The notes: a model not told the origin generated them from the sequence alone. DNA of 64,000 bases from Silene latifolia (GCF_048544455.1 NC_133536.1:171078325-171142324); one strand, 5' to 3'; shown: positions 23,548-36,828, numbered from the stretch's first letter. Numbers and translations are program-made.

Positions 23548-23766
23548 GTGTGATGAAAACTTAGGCATTGTAGGTTGATTTTGGGTGGTATTGTGTAATG
23601 GGTTCTCCTCACCTTCTCTTGCAAAAGGGTTGATGAACTCAATAGTTGGTTGAACAACCTCACTAATACCCCTCAAATTCCTCCTAGCAAGTCTCCTATT
23701 GTTTGTTAAGGTTCTTTCAATTTCTCGGTCAAAAGGTAACAAGTCACCTTGTGATCTTCTAGACAT
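23548..23766 (-). pseudogene. Athila gag, 5' segment (73 codons) upstream of the CACTA insertion
   Basis: Starts with ATG at 23766 (MSRRSQGDLLPFDREI) and runs to the GTG target duplication. The frame continues exactly at 13780 when one GTG copy is discounted, which shows that the CACTA element landed inside a readable gag. Confidence 0.88.
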
Positions 23767-23886
23767 GCAAAATATCAAACAACTTGAAAACAATTAGAAC
23801 AAACCTTGAGGATTTTTACTTCCCCAAGGCAAAGAAAAGACACAACTAATAACAATGTAAAGAAATCTAAATCAAGCAAACACCGT

Positions 23887-23903
23887 TCCCGGCAACGGCG
23901 CCA
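23887..23903 (-). other. Athila primer-binding site
   Basis: On the minus strand it reads TGGCGCCGTTGCCGGGA, the tRNA-Asp-type primer site usual for Athila elements, four bases inside the LTR end. Confidence 0.85.
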
Positions 23904-23907
23904 TTTT

Positions 23908-25663
23908 TGATCGGTCCGTTTCGTGTTCACAAATAAATAGGTGTGGTCGTTGGGTCATGTCCAAATCAAAACACAATTTATAGCTTCACAAACAACTCTA
24001 CAATTAGTAAAGAGGCAAGTAAAGGTCGGATCCCAAGGGACGGGTATTGAGATGAGATTTCTATTGAAACTAGTGGTGTCTTAGGGGTGTCACAATTTGA
24101 GTTGATGTAGAAGATCACTAACTAAAATAGCAATGAAATAAAACAAGCAAGATGAATTAAAAGGGTTGTAAACAATTGATAAAAAGCACTAGGGTGTCAT
24201 GGGGTCATAGGGGAATCATGGGAATTGATCATACAAACATGTTCTCAAATTATAAGCAAGCAATTATTGTTGTGATGGATTAAGTTGGGTTATATCTTAC
24301 AATCCTAGGAAAGTTTGGGTCCCGGAGCCGAATCGATTAGATTGTACAACACCTACAAGTCGACTTAATCTTCCCTACTCAACAACATGCATGGTCTAAT
24401 GAGACTCGAGTTGATTTATGTCTTACATGTCTCATTGAAAAGATAGATGATGGTAGTAAATGCAAGGATTCATAGGCTTAGCATTTCATCAAACATAACA
24501 TGTGCATGAGTTGAGATCAAAACAAGCAAGCAAGTAAACCATGAAAGCATATTAATTTAAGCATGAATCATTCCCCATGTTGGTTTCCCCTAATCACCCA
24601 TTAACCCTAGCTAAGAGACTACTCACTCATTATCATGTTGATCATGCTAGCAAGGTTGTCAATCATACCAACAAAATGAAACATGATGAATAAATGAAAG
24701 TAATTAACAATAATTAAAAAGGGATTAAGAGAATTATACCTACTAATGATTCCAGTAATAAAGCAAAGATAAAAGAAGTACTTGATGCTTGATTGAGAGG
24801 TTGTCAATCTCCCAATAATAACCCAAATAATCTTCAATTACCCAAAATAAAGGATGAACAAAAGAGAGATTAAGGAAATAAAACTTGTATTAAAACTTGA
24901 TTAATTGTTGATTATAAAACTAAAGAGAAATTTGATTGATATTAACTACTCTAATTATTGATAAGAAGAACATGCTCTTCTAATTAGACTAATGGGGTAT
25001 TTATAGTGGAAATTAGGGGGATGCATTAGGTTTAACTAAGGGCTAAACTAGTAATTACACTTTTTAGATTGAGCAGGGAGGAGCCGGTATTTTTCGAAGG
25101 AAGGGCTTCTTTCTTTGTAGCTTGGAGAAGACGAAATTGCGCTGTAGAGGAATCCGAGCGGATTAGTGTCGGGACGGGCGGATTCTAGCGGTGGAACACG
25201 AGCGGATTCAGGTGAATCCGGGCGGATTGTGGTGGCTAAACCCGAGCGTCTTGTGGTGAAACCGCACGGATTGTGCATGGTGAGGACGGCCGGATTGTAG
25301 ACAATCCGCACGGATTGTGCCTCAGCAAGACTTCTTCTTCTTTTCTTCCCTTTTCTTCATAAATCCCTTGGGGATTTCCTTGGGGACTCAAGGATCCTTT
25401 CTCAACATTGCTCATCTACTATCATATGTACAAAGGTCTTCTAATCTTGTCTCTCCTTGATGCTTGGTCATTGGATTCGATCAATTTAGTCTCGTTTTGC
25501 CATGAAAATGCAAGATTCTTACTCCTTTCCTACCAAGGGATCAAAATCTCAAAGAATATGCAAAACAAAGAACTAAAGATAATAAATGACCCAAATATGC
25601 ACTAAAAAGCATGGGAACAAGGCTAATTCGGGGGCTAAATATGCGCTAATTATGGTCACATCA
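23908..25663 (-). repeat. 5' LTR of the Athila element
   Basis: On the minus strand it runs from TGATGTGACCATAATTAGCG to a CGATCA end next to the primer-binding site. A TATAAATA-type box is at 24999-25006. The matching 3' LTR is missing, removed with most of pol by the deletion at about 11255. Confidence 0.85.
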
Positions 25664-25979
25664 GTAAACATCCAACATGCTTCTTGTTGAAATAACAGTT
25701 CCATATACTTCACTAACCTTTCATGCACAAACTCAACCTTCTACTCCAAACATTCAACAATTACAGCATACATCACCACATTCACATGCAAACTAACAAA
25801 CATCACATACGACCTTGACATATACCCCCCATGTGACCGGTTCAAAATTGTAGGGCGAGTTCGCGACTTTAGAACGTCTCCCATGCCTTTGTATTAGCTC
25901 CTACAACCTTTATCTCGGGTTCATTTTAATTGACTCCCTATATTCATTAGATTCATTGGTTACAGGTTTCATGATCGTC
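25664..25979 (-). other. Tekay leader between its primer site and the Athila insertion
   Basis: Non-coding 5' internal sequence of the Tekay-like element. The Athila element sits directly to its left. No gag survives. Confidence 0.6.
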
Positions 25980-25991
25980 GCTCTGATACCA
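25980..25991 (-). other. Tekay primer-binding site
   Basis: Minus strand TGGTATCAGAGC, the initiator-tRNA-Met-type site of many Ty3/gypsy chromoviruses, three bases inside the LTR. Confidence 0.85.
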
Positions 25992-25994
25992 TTT

Positions 25995-27394
25995 TGTAAC
26001 ACCCCCATACTCCAAGTGCCTTACCAGGACCACTCAGGTATAAGGATGCTACCATCTCGGTTACCCGAGACAATGATAATCAAATAGACAATAACGAAAC
26101 AACATTTAAATAGTAATACTTTAGCAAAAGGTTACAATCCAAAACCAAAACCAAAATGCGAATACAAGTTCTCAAACCAACTGTCTAGCAACTAACTGAA
26201 ATGTTTATTAAACTACTAAGCTACAGCGGAAGACGTCTATCATCAGACGGTGGCACATCCCAGCTATCCCAAAGAATCGACTCATATCTCGCTCAATAAC
26301 CGCTCATCATCCCCGAATGGATCACCACGCTTTTAAAACATTAAACGGGTCGACTAATCACACAATTTATATAAACAACAACACAAAAAACAAACAAATC
26401 AATCATCACGGTATTCTCCGAACTCCGAACCCAACTCCACAATCCCGACTACACACTAAAATGTGTAGCCCCGCTGAGTGACCATCGCAACAGTCACTCC
26501 TCGCCAGCTGGGGGGACCGCACCATTCCCACCTAAGCCCCGCTCATCTCCATCGAGCGATAAACCCAAATCCATTAATGTGCACATCCCTTCTGTGGCGG
26601 GTTCCACATAAGGCGAATCATGGGCGTGAAGCCACTCCCGCAAGTGACTCCACTCGGCCAGGGACGCACCCAAGAACACAGACGATTCATATCAATCACA
26701 GCTACAACCAACAATCAAAGCCAACAACCGTCACAATACGAGTATGATAATATTCAACAATCACAAACACCAATCAACACATCATGGGACTAATACTGAG
26801 TAGGGAAACCCTACCTGGAAAGCACAACACAATCAGACGATCTCAGAGCTGATATCAAAACGCTTCCTCTACGAATCCTCCTCCTAACATACAAACATAT
26901 AATCACTACCAATCACAAAATACAACAAAACCCCCAAATCCCAATATTAGGGTTTAACCAACTTTAACGAAATACTATAAAACGGTACATAGATCTTACC
27001 CTCGACGCAAGGATTACAACGGTATAAAGAAAGGTAAAATCCGACCTTCCAAGCTCCGGGATTTGCCAACAATGCGATTGATGAGAAGAATGTAGTTTGA
27101 TTTCTCTCTTTGAAAGTAATTAGGTTTTAAAAGTGTTTAAAGAAAAGTGACGGAAGTTATTATATACTTAATCGCATTATTAACAAAACCCGACAAATCA
27201 TCCCTCAGAACCGGCTACTCGATCGAGTAGCTGAGGTACTCGATCGAGTGCCCCCTTACTCGATCGAGTATCTACGTTACTCGATCGAGTACCCAACAGG
27301 TCAGAAACTATTTTAAACTGCAACTCACCTTTACTCGACAGAGTAAGGCCTACTCGATAGAGTACCCAGAGACTCATAAAACCGTAGTATTACA
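25995..27394 (-). repeat. 5' LTR of the Tekay/Del-like element
   Basis: 1400 bp, TGTAAC... to ...TATTACA on the plus strand. It is intact at both ends and serves as the reference for the truncated LTR at 8802 and the solo LTR at 6837. Palindromes of the type TACTCGATCGAGTA cluster at 27213-27363, near the LTR 5' end in element orientation. Confidence 0.9.
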
Positions 27395-30211
27395 CCTGCT
27401 GTGCAACAGTTACTTGAAGAGTACAGTGACATCTTTAAGGAGCCTACTGAACTGCCTCCTTCTAGAGTGCATGACCATAGAATCCACCTAAAGGAAGGTA
27501 CCCCCACCAGTTAATGTTAGACCATATAGGTATCCTGTTATTCAAACGGATGCCATTGAGAAAATTGTTCAAAAAGTGCTGGAATCAGGGGTGGTTAGAC
27601 TAAGTCAAAGTCTATTTTCTTCTCCTATAATCATGGTTAAGAAGAAAGATGGGTCATGGAGGTTTTGTGTGGATTATAGGGAACTGAACAGAAATACTGT
27701 CAAAGATAAGTTTTTTATCCCTGTGATTGAGGAACTCTTAGATGAGCTTCATGGGGCCTCAATTTTTTCAAAAATTGACCTAAGGTCAGGGTATTGGCAG
27801 ATCAGAATGCATCCAGAGGACATTTTCAAAACAACTTTTAGGACACATGAGGGGCATTATGAGTTCATGGTCATGCCTTTTGGCTTAACCAATGCCCCCT
27901 CTACATTCCAAAATCTTATGAACTCAGTGTTTAAGGCGCATTTGAGGAAGTTCATCTTGGTTTTCTTTGATGACATTCTTATATACAGTAAGACCTTTGA
28001 AGAGCATTGTGATCATCTAAGGAAGACTTTTCAATTGTTGAGAGCAAGTACCCTCTATGTAAAGATGTCTAAGTGTACTTTTGGTGCTTCTGAAATTGAA
28101 TATCTGGGCCATATTATTTCTGGCCAAGGTGTGGGAACTGATCCTGACAAGATCCAAGCAATGGTTAATTGGCCTCAACCTAAAAATATGAAGGAATTAA
28201 GGGGGTTTCTAGGATTGACAGGCTACTACAGAAAGTTTGTGAGGTGGTATGGAGTTATAAGCAAGCCCTTAACTAAACTATTGAAGAATAATGGGTTTAC
28301 ATGGGGTGATGAGGCCACTCAAGCTTTCCTGAAGTTGAAAGAAGCAATGACTGAGGCTCCTGTGCCAGCCTTACCAAATTTTAATGTTGACTTTGTAGTT
28401 GAGACAGATGCATCAGGAGTTGGAATGGAGGTTGTACTCAGTTAAGAGAGTCATCCTATAGTTTTCATTAGTAAGGCTTTTTCACAAAGGAATCAAGCTC
28501 TTTCAACATATGAAAAGGAGTTGCTAGCAGTCATTTTTGCAGTGGAGAAATGGAAGCCATATCTAATTGGTAGACATTTCAAGATAAAGATTGGTCATTT
28601 TAGCCTCAAATATTGGTTAGGTCAGAAGATCACCACCTCATTTCAAAGCAAGTGTCTACCCAAGTTAATGGGGTTGGATTATGAGGTGATCTACAGGAAG
28701 GGGATTGAAAATGGAGCAGCTGATGCACTATTAAGAGTAATAGGGTCTGAACTGATGGCCATGGTTATTTTTGGCATACATACTGACCTATTGGCCTTAG
28801 TAAAGGCTAGTTGGGATCATGATAATGATTTACAGATATTGATCCAACAAATTGAAGGAGGGCAGACTAAGGCTCACTATACATGGGCTCAAGAAGAGTT
28901 GATGAGGAAGGGAAGACTACTAGTAGGGCATGATGAACAATTAAGGGAAAAAATCATTTCTCTGTTCCATGAGTCACCGATGGGTGGCCATTCAGGGGTG
29001 GAGGCTACAACTAAGAGGATTTCAGAATTGTTTTATTGGAAGAACATGGATAAAGGAGTCAGGAATTATGTGAAGCAATGCAGTACATGCTAAAGGTGCA
29101 AACCACTGCTGCAACTTCCGGGTGGGTTATTGCAGCCATTGCCTGTGTCAGGAGCCATATGGGTAGATATATCTATGGATTTCATAGAAGGGCTGCCCAA
29201 GTCACAAGGCAAGGACATCATTTTTGTAGTGGTGAATATGCTTAGTAAGTATGCACATTTTATGTTGCTAAGTCACTTTTTACTGCTAAAAAGGTAGCTC
29301 ATGTCTTCTTTGACCAAGTGTTCAGACTTCATGGTTTACCTAAAACCATTGTAAGTGATAGGGATAAGGTCTTTCTCAGCAGGTTTTGGAATGAGCTATT
29401 CAAATTGCAGCAAGTGGATTTACACATGTCCACTAGTTACCACCTTCAAACTGATGGTCAATCTAAGGTGGTAAACAAATGCATTGAGACTTAATTGAGA
29501 TGTATGATAGGGGAGAAGCTAAAGGAATTGGCCCAGTGGATACCCTTGGCTGAATGGTGGTACAATACTAATTTTCATTCTTCTGCTCAGAGCACTCCCT
29601 ATCAAATTGTCTATGGACAGTCACCAGCTATTCATATTCCATATGTCGTAGGAGATAGTAGAGTAGCAGCTGTTGATAGAAGTTTGACTAACAGGGAAGA
29701 ATGCATTAAGATGCTGCAATTCCATTTAAAAAGGGCACATGATAGAATGAAGGTTCAATCTGACAAGGGAACAGTTGACAGGCAGTTTGTTGTTGGAGAT
29801 CTGGTTTATGTGAAGCTTCAGCCTTACAGGCAAATGTCGGTTGTTTACAGATCATGTGCTAAGCTCTCTCCTAGATACTTTGGACCTTTCCAAGTGATGC
29901 AAAAAGTGGGAGAGGTGGCATACAAACTTCAACTGCCAGAAACTTCTAAAACACACCTTGTGTTCCATGTATCCCAATTGAGAAGGCATGAAGGACCTCC
30001 ACCAGAGATTGTGAACATTCCTGAACTTGATCAATTGCAGCAGCTCATGGCTAAGCCAGTGGCTATATTGGGCATAAAGTTGGCTAAGGAAGGCAATGGG
30101 GCTACAGTTCACCTCTTAATCCAATGGTCTAACAGTGATCCTGAAGATGCAACTTGGGAGCCCTATGATGAAATATTAAGACGATTTCCAGAATTCAACT
30201 TTGAAGCTTGA
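27395..30211 (+). pseudogene. Ty3/gypsy chromovirus pol: reverse transcriptase, RNase H, integrase, chromodomain
   Basis: Degenerate plus-strand pol. Reverse transcriptase is at 27576-28445, with [20 protein letters not shown] and the catalytic VFFDDIL. RNase H remains are at about 28521-28730. The integrase zinc finger ends in KQCSTC near 29093. The integrase core is broken by stops around 29090-29500. The C-terminal region (29495-30211) ends in a chromodomain (LIQWSNSDPEDATWEPYDEI). Stops after [12 protein letters not shown] (28443), after the zinc finger and before 29495 disable it. Protease and gag are missing; the left side is cut by the Tekay LTR at 27394, so the Tekay element probably inserted here. 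The chromodomain places it among the chromoviruses. Confidence 0.9.
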
Positions 30212-30226
30212 GGGCAAGCTTTTGAT

Positions 30227-30585
30227 AAGGGGGAAAGAATGTAATGAGAAGGAAGTTAGAAGTAGTTAGTAGCTGGAGACAATTGGCTGCCAGCTGGAAA
30301 CAGAATTGTAACAAAATTCTGTTAGAGATTTTGGAGGGAAAAGTTGTTAGAATGATCTTTAAATAGATTGTTATAAGTTGTTAGAATCATTCATTCATTT
30401 TGCTGTAACCTCACTTACTTCTCTCTCTAAACATTCCTCTGTAATCTTTTAATTACCAAAATTAATAAGACGAAACATTCGATTCTTTTCTCTTCATAAG
30501 AATCCTATTATTATCTCAGTTTTCCTCGATTATTCCTGGAATTCATATCAATTTTTAGAGTTCATTGCACTTTACTGTTATTGCA
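30227..30585 (+). repeat. polypurine tract and 3' LTR of the chromovirus element
   Basis: AAGGGGGAAAGAA (30227-30239) precedes TGTAATGAGAAGG (LTR start 30240). The LTR is short, with a TTTAAATA promoter-like box near 30359. The right end is uncertain; TTATTGCA near 30585 is one candidate. Confidence 0.6.
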
Positions 30586-31024
30586 CCATTGCGGTTACGC
30601 TATCGAAGGTCAAAACCAAGAAAATCATAGTCAAATCTGTCAAAAAGATTAAATTACACTAAAAATACATCAGTATTACTACATCATTTAGCAAAGAGGC
30701 TCAAGAACGACTTGCAAATCCATTTCGATACAAAGCCTCCAAATTTTAATTTTGTGAACCAAATAAATAATCTAAAGGAGATCACAGGCTCGGCTTATAA
30801 ATTTATAATGTTCTCTTGACTGTTAGTGGTCCGCAACCCGGCAAAAGCCCTTCCAAATATAGGAAATATGCAATTCACTATCGACCTAATACTACACCGT
30901 AAAACTGAAATCAAGGGAGGAAAATAATTAAAAGGAAGAAAAGATGTAGCTAGAGTGAAATGTTCATCATGTTACAGAGAGCCCATTTTTAAAGGCTACC
31001 AAAAATTACTGCAAGCTAATCTTT
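30586..31024. other. intergenic sequence and likely 3' UTR of ERDJ3B
   Basis: No coding sequence seen. The part next to 31025 should be the minus-strand 3' UTR. Confidence 0.5.
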
Positions 31025-34000
31025 CTAACCAAGAACTTCCTTTATCTTTTGCTTTTGCTCGTCCGTTAATGAAGTCGGGAACAAAACTTCGAAGGTGACA
31101 TAAAGGTTGCCTTTCTTATTGCTCAAGTGCAGTGGCATTCCTTCTCCTTTAAACTTCCTCACCTCCTTCGGCTTAGTAACGCCCTGAGTTCATCCGAGTT
31201 AAACCATGTTAATACTTAATACCCCTAACAAAGTGTAAGCTACTTGGCTTACGAAGTTCATATCGGCCCATCTTTTAAATTAAGGGAAATGTAAGCATGT
31301 ACTATTTGCATGAAGAGTGAGAAGATCTTTTAAATTAAGGGAAGGGTAAGCATGTACTATTTGAATGAAGAGTGGGAAGATCTTTTAAATTAAGGGAAGG
31401 GTTGCATGAAGAGTGAAAAGCTTGCAGGAAGAACATGGGGGCTCGGGGGTAAAAAAAGGCATTTTACGTCTTCGGAGAATTATCTTATATATTTTTCCCA
31501 TATTCCACCTGGTGCAACGTATAGAATTCACCCAGAAAACATATATATTCCCAAAACAAAACACAGGCAAGGAACATAAGGTGCATTGCTAAAACAATAG
31601 AGAAATGTGCAGAATTCTCACCTTTGAACTAATGTCTACCAAATGCTCGTCAAGGTGTTTGATGGTCTTTTCGAAACCGACAAGCGCTTGAAGCTACACG
31701 CACATAGGTAGAAACCATTAGATTAACATGCAACTGATGTGGATGACATCAAGAAATAGAGCACCTTTCCAATTCCATGATAAAAGATTTGACTTTTAGC
31801 AGATGACAGTAAGAAAGGTCGGCACTACATGCTTCAAGTTTTCAACACAATGCATGAAATAATTTCAAACTTCAGACGCCCAAGAGAATTCCACTGAAAC
31901 CTAACTAGTAGTTGCCATGTGTCAGCATCTTGCACAGCTATTTTGTTTCCACTTACAACTAAACCCCAAGAATGTAGCTCTACACGACTACACAGAAAAT
32001 AGCAGTAAATAGAGTCACATAAGCATACACCGCTTAAAGCACTACACAAGTTTATGTCGACTGAAATACACTCACAGTAAGATACACAACTGGATTTTCA
32101 GTTATCAACTGGTTTAAATTTTCCGATTTGACTGAAAAATCATAATAATGTACCTTAATATGGAAATTTTAATGTTGAAAATCTTATTATGAACTTGGCT
32201 TTAAGTACCCAAATGAGTAGCGTAGGCCACCAAATTGGATTCGCTAAAAACAATTTAACTATGACACACTAGCCATTAATTGGGAGTTATTGTTCAAGCA
32301 CAGAACTGAAAAGGCATGCCAGTGAGCCAGTCAAAGTAAACAGAGCACTAACAAGCGTTTTCAAGATCTTCAAACAATTTCCAGCAGCTATACGCCTATA
32401 CATGCCACTGGAAGTCTAGAATCAGACTAAGCTTAGAGGTTATGTAAGATTATATGCATATCGTACTTACCAAAGTAATATTAATAGTGGTACGCAGGTC
32501 ATTTCCATCTCTCTCGAAAACATCATGGGGTGCCGTGCGAATACGAAACTGCAAAATACACGAGTTGTTAAGATTATGTTGGTAATCTTGAAACATTAGT
32601 CGCAGGTGAATCAAAAATCATGAAGGAGCCCTACCTTCAAATCCCCAGCTTCTCCATCTATTTTGGGCTCACCGTCTTCATAGAAAGATATCTCCTGAAA
32701 AATGTGCAAGGTCCACCTAGTTAGAATTTTGTTTTCCGGATGGCGAACTAATCAATTGCCGGTCAAAATATATATAACTCCCATCCATTCAATAGAAACA
32801 ATCAGATGTATGCTAAAACAGCGCACCAAAAACTTACTTCTCCATCTTTCATTCCCTTTTCGATATCCACGGTCAAAGAGTAACCTTCACGTTCGAATTT
32901 CACATTAGGACACTTGTCACAAACCTGCGGAAATCAGAATCGGGTGCGTATTTAAGAAGTTGTGTGAAGCACGTACTAAAGCCTGAATAACGTCTAAACA
33001 ACAGTAGAAACAGAACGACAAACACTGAATAACTAAAAAGCCACACTCAGTAAGAGTGCAACATCAAAGTTCTCCATGGCAGATATCATGTATTACCAGC
33101 TTCACACTCGCTTAAATTACAAGGGGATTATAATGTGCAATGAAGCAAACCCAAGTGAGAGTTACAAATAATAACTTATTATATGACAAATAGTTGTAGC
33201 AACAGAAAGTGCGATAGAAATAACCTGCTCTGTTATCTGCTGGTACATTCCTGGACCTATCTGCCGATGATAAACCTCATTACGACAGTTGCAGTTTCTT
33301 TTCCCTGACGCAGGCTTAATAACATTTTTCTCCCTCCAAACCTGGCATATTCACGAACTAGATTACGTAACTATACTATGAGCATATTTGAAGGAAAAAC
33401 CAGTTTTTAACACAACAAAACACAAACTTTCATCTCAGGTAGCCCACAAGAACCAAAAGTGGCTATCATCCCATGCGACCCAAAGTCAAAGAAGACTTTA
33501 GAATGTCAAAAAAGGGTATGATACTATGATGTGTCAAACATGTACCCTATAAGAATCATCATATGCTACTTTACTTTGTGGTAAGGACAAATGGAGAAGG
33601 AAGAAGGGTTCTCTCGCGTATGAAGTCATTTTTCTAGTGAAGTAAAAGAAAAGCTACTACAATTGGCATACAAAACTAGTAGCATAAAGGTTTCCACATC
33701 ATCAATTTACAAGCAGACTGGATCCAAAAAAGAAAACATCAAGCAAATAGGAAAATCAACAAGCATAAACATATCTCTACCTTCATTGTGCCTCCCATGT
33801 AGAGATCTTCCAATGATGCTTCTAGATCTACAATAACATCGTCCCCTTTCACTACTTTCTCTTCCTCTTCCTCCTCCATACCACCACCTCCGAAGAATCT
33901 AGAATAAGTACCAAAATTTGAGAACCAACAAGTGAATCAATTGAAATCAATCTAACTTGTCGTGCACATATAAATTTACACAGAAAATATTCAGAGAGGA

Positions 34001-35530
34001 TCTAATGCTCACTATGGAAACAGCTTCACAAGAACAGATACATACAAAGTTACAAACTCCAGCTGACAGAACAATAATTAGTAAATATGATCTCAAAGGA
34101 CCTTATATTCCACCGTTCTACAATCACTTCCCACCTCAGAGACCAGTAAAATAGTTGATTAAGACAGCGCAATAGAGCACAAGGACATACTACACTTCCC
34201 CAATCAGTAATGTTTCAAATCTCATTGGAGGAAGTAAATTGTGCGAGAAGGTGCTTTTTAACCCCATCGTGTACAATTGAGTGAAATGCCGATAGATGAA
34301 CACCAATCCCACACAAGTTTTGTGAAATAACACCGTGTAACATCCATGAAACCAGGCGATCTCACTTCACAGCTACAATTTCAAATGCAATGACTATTAT
34401 ACTCTACTTTACTTCACTGACAAATTCTTTCCTATAATAGTAAAACTACTACAGTCTCATCTTGCATTCAATAATTTGTTGCACCCCTTCTCTATCAAAG
34501 ACCAACATGTGAAAAAAATTCAAATCACAAGTTTGACACTTAGAAAAAAGACACATTGTGGAGTAAGTCCTGATGTGTAAGGTTAAGCACTTTTTTCAAT
34601 ACTCCAACTCGGTCATAATCACCATCAACGCCTCTTAGCACATTGAGTCATTGTCCACAATTAGCAAGTAATTAGCAATACAGACACCGAAACATCACAC
34701 TAGAAGAAACCATAATTCTCTTATCAATGCTAGTCAAACAACACAATGCTCAAGTCACCAAACATTTCAACTATTCAAATGATAACTACATTATAACCTC
34801 AATACCCACATAAATAATAAGAAGTACGAAGTAATCAACTTACTGACTAAAAATGTCCTGCATATTCATTCCACCACCGCCACCTCTACCGCCACCGCTT
34901 GCAGCATATTGTTTAAGACCTTCCTCACCATACCGATCATAGATTTTTCTCTTCTCACCATCTGATAGAACTTCATAAGCTGCCGAAAAACATAACAAAA
35001 ACCAATCAAATACAAACACACACAAAAACCTAAAAATATTCAACAATAACCTAACATCTTCAACAAAACACGAAGTATCAAATCAAATTAAGCGAAATGA
35101 AATTACCGTTGCTCATCTCGGCGAACTTTTTGTTAGCTTCTTCATTGCCTTGATTTTTATCAGGATGATATTTCAACGCAAGTTTTCGATAAGCTCGTTT
35201 GATCTGATCATCTGACGCACCTTTCGGCACTTGCAGTATATCATAATAACTCTTTCTGCAAAATTCATCACAAAATCAGCTGTTTTTCTTAAATTAATTC
35301 AACAAATTGATCGTAATCAACACAAATCAGCTAACCTTCATTAATAATTCAACAAATTAATCTTAATCACATAAAATCAGCTATTTTCTTCATTAATTCA
35401 GCAAATTCAATCGTAATCGCAATAGAGAGAGAAAATCAACATACGCTGCAATGGCGAATATAGCGTGTAAAAAAACGCATAAAACGAACAATAAAATCGT
35501 CGTTTTCGTCGTTCTTCTGTGAGACGCCAT
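31025..35530 (-). CDS. ERDJ3B: ER-resident DnaJ protein ERdj3B-like, 10 exons, 353 residues
   Basis: Exons on the minus strand: 35530-35445, 35255-35107, 34979-34844, 33898-33781, 33341-33225, 32924-32838, 32694-32635, 32548-32471, 31693-31622 and 31183-31025. All borders are GT/AG and together they keep one open frame of 1062 bp. A basic start and hydrophobic core (residues 11-28) form a signal peptide. The J domain (about 30-95) has HPD at 59-61. A Gly-rich linker and a Glu-rich stretch follow. The substrate-binding region carries two Cys pairs (180/182 and 204/207), as in ERdj3-type proteins. There is no C-terminal KDEL. In Arabidopsis ERdj3B works with SDF2 and BiP in ER folding, including maturation of immune receptors. 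This gene looks intact; the assignment is by motif recall, not alignment. Confidence 0.93.
31271..31420. repeat. 55 bp tandem repeat in the last intron of ERDJ3B
   Basis: TCTTTTAAATTAAGGGAA recurs at 31271, 31326 and 31381. Two units are full; the third has an internal deletion. Confidence 0.85.
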
Positions 35531-35807
35531 TGTTGAGGAGAGAAATCGCGATCTCTCCGCGTATCTATCACCAGATGGCGTAAAGTAGCTTGAAACAAAA
35601 TTTCTGCAAATTTTGTAATGAATATGATAAAAAGATCGCGACTTTGAGTGATTATTGAAGATTTCTGGAGAATTGACAAATGATTGTGTGAAGATTTCTC
35701 AGAAGAGTGAAGTTTGTTGTTGAAGTTATTCAGTGTGGTGTGGTTTTTTGGCCAACGTGTTCTTTCATTGAAGCTACCAATCAGATACGAGTTATTGTTG
35801 TTTGTCA

Positions 35808-35826
35808 CCAATAGAAAAATGCCACG
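35808..35826 (+). promoter_or_regulatory. ER stress response element (ERSE) upstream of ERDJ3B
   Basis: CCAAT, nine bases, CCACG: an exact match to the CCAAT-N9-CCACG consensus. It lies 278 bp upstream of the ATG. The CCACG half overlaps a GCCACGTGG G-box core, the type of site bound by plant bZIP factors of the unfolded protein response. It faces away from the gene; such elements can act in either orientation. Confidence 0.7.
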
Positions 35827-35839
35827 TGGTTTTTAATTT

Positions 35840-36137
35840 TTTTTTTTTTTTGCTTCTCGTTTAAAATGAAAAGGGAGTTGTGCCGTGGTCATTGGGTTAT
35901 AGGTTGACTGGGCTGGTCAAATGACTCGGTTTGGTATTTTGGAACCACTTCATTTCGTTAAATATGTATTTTGGGTAGGGTTAAAGTCAAAGTACGACTC
36001 TTATAAAGACGTTTCACAAATTTTATTTTCTTTATTTTTTATTATAAATAACAAGGTATAGTTATATTTATAATATAATATCTTGTTTAATATGTGATAT
36101 TAGTACAAATCTACCTATTTTATTTACTGAATATAAG
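35840..36137. other. AT-rich spacer between ERDJ3B and the Harbinger element
   Basis: A poly(T) run near 35838 followed by AT-rich sequence; no gene or repeat boundary is recognised. Confidence 0.4.
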
Positions 36138-36197
36138 TCATGTTCTTTTGGACTGAACTGAACTGAACTGAATGGACCTGAACTGAACTGAACTTAA

Positions 36198-36225
36198 CTA
36201 GTTGAGATCCCGTGCTAAAGCACGG
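36198..36225 (-). mobile_element. 3' terminus of a minus-strand Helitron
   Basis: On the minus strand a hairpin GCCGTGC-TTTA-GCACGG is followed by ATCTCAA and CTAG, then T in the flank. Hairpin plus CTRR followed by T is the standard Helitron 3' end. The body would extend to the right; its 5' end is not identified. Confidence 0.6.
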
Positions 36226-36828
36226 CATTAGAGAGCTAAGGCGTGATATTTGTGAGCTTCACTTGTATGGTGGAGATTTAAGATATTTATATAAATGAGT
36301 TGTACTTATAATAAGTTCTAATGTACGTTATAATCTTATCTATATAAATTCAGAAGACAATACTCATTGTACAGCGCGTCACGTCATAAATACATTTTTT
36401 TTTCTTTTTTTTTTGAAAAATTCAGGTTATGGTGGGACCCATGAGTGTACAACGTATTTAATTATTCAGATATCCGTCTTTTCGAACATGCGCTAAATTC
36501 CGTGTCGCAACAAATTATATAAAATAATCTTATGGAATACTTCTTCGAATTAATATTATGATAAAATTTTATACATTCCGTGTAAAGAAAATGCATAACA
36601 TTTACGCAGAATTAATTACAAATGCGAGTAAATGTGATTAAATTACATAATTTTTAAAACAAAATTACACAATAAAATTACAGAAGGATTACATTTAGAT
36701 ACGGGATCGAATATACAACGGAAATGAATTACATGTATTTTTGTTAATATTATTGTACGACAAATTCACAACATAATTTTTTAAAACTACAGGGTACAAA
36801 TTTTTTTTTTCAAAAAACAATAATGACG

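Noticed and set aside
33957-34154. Short plus-strand reading frame inside ERDJ3B
   Set aside because: It lies in intron 3 of the minus-strand gene and has no recognisable domain.
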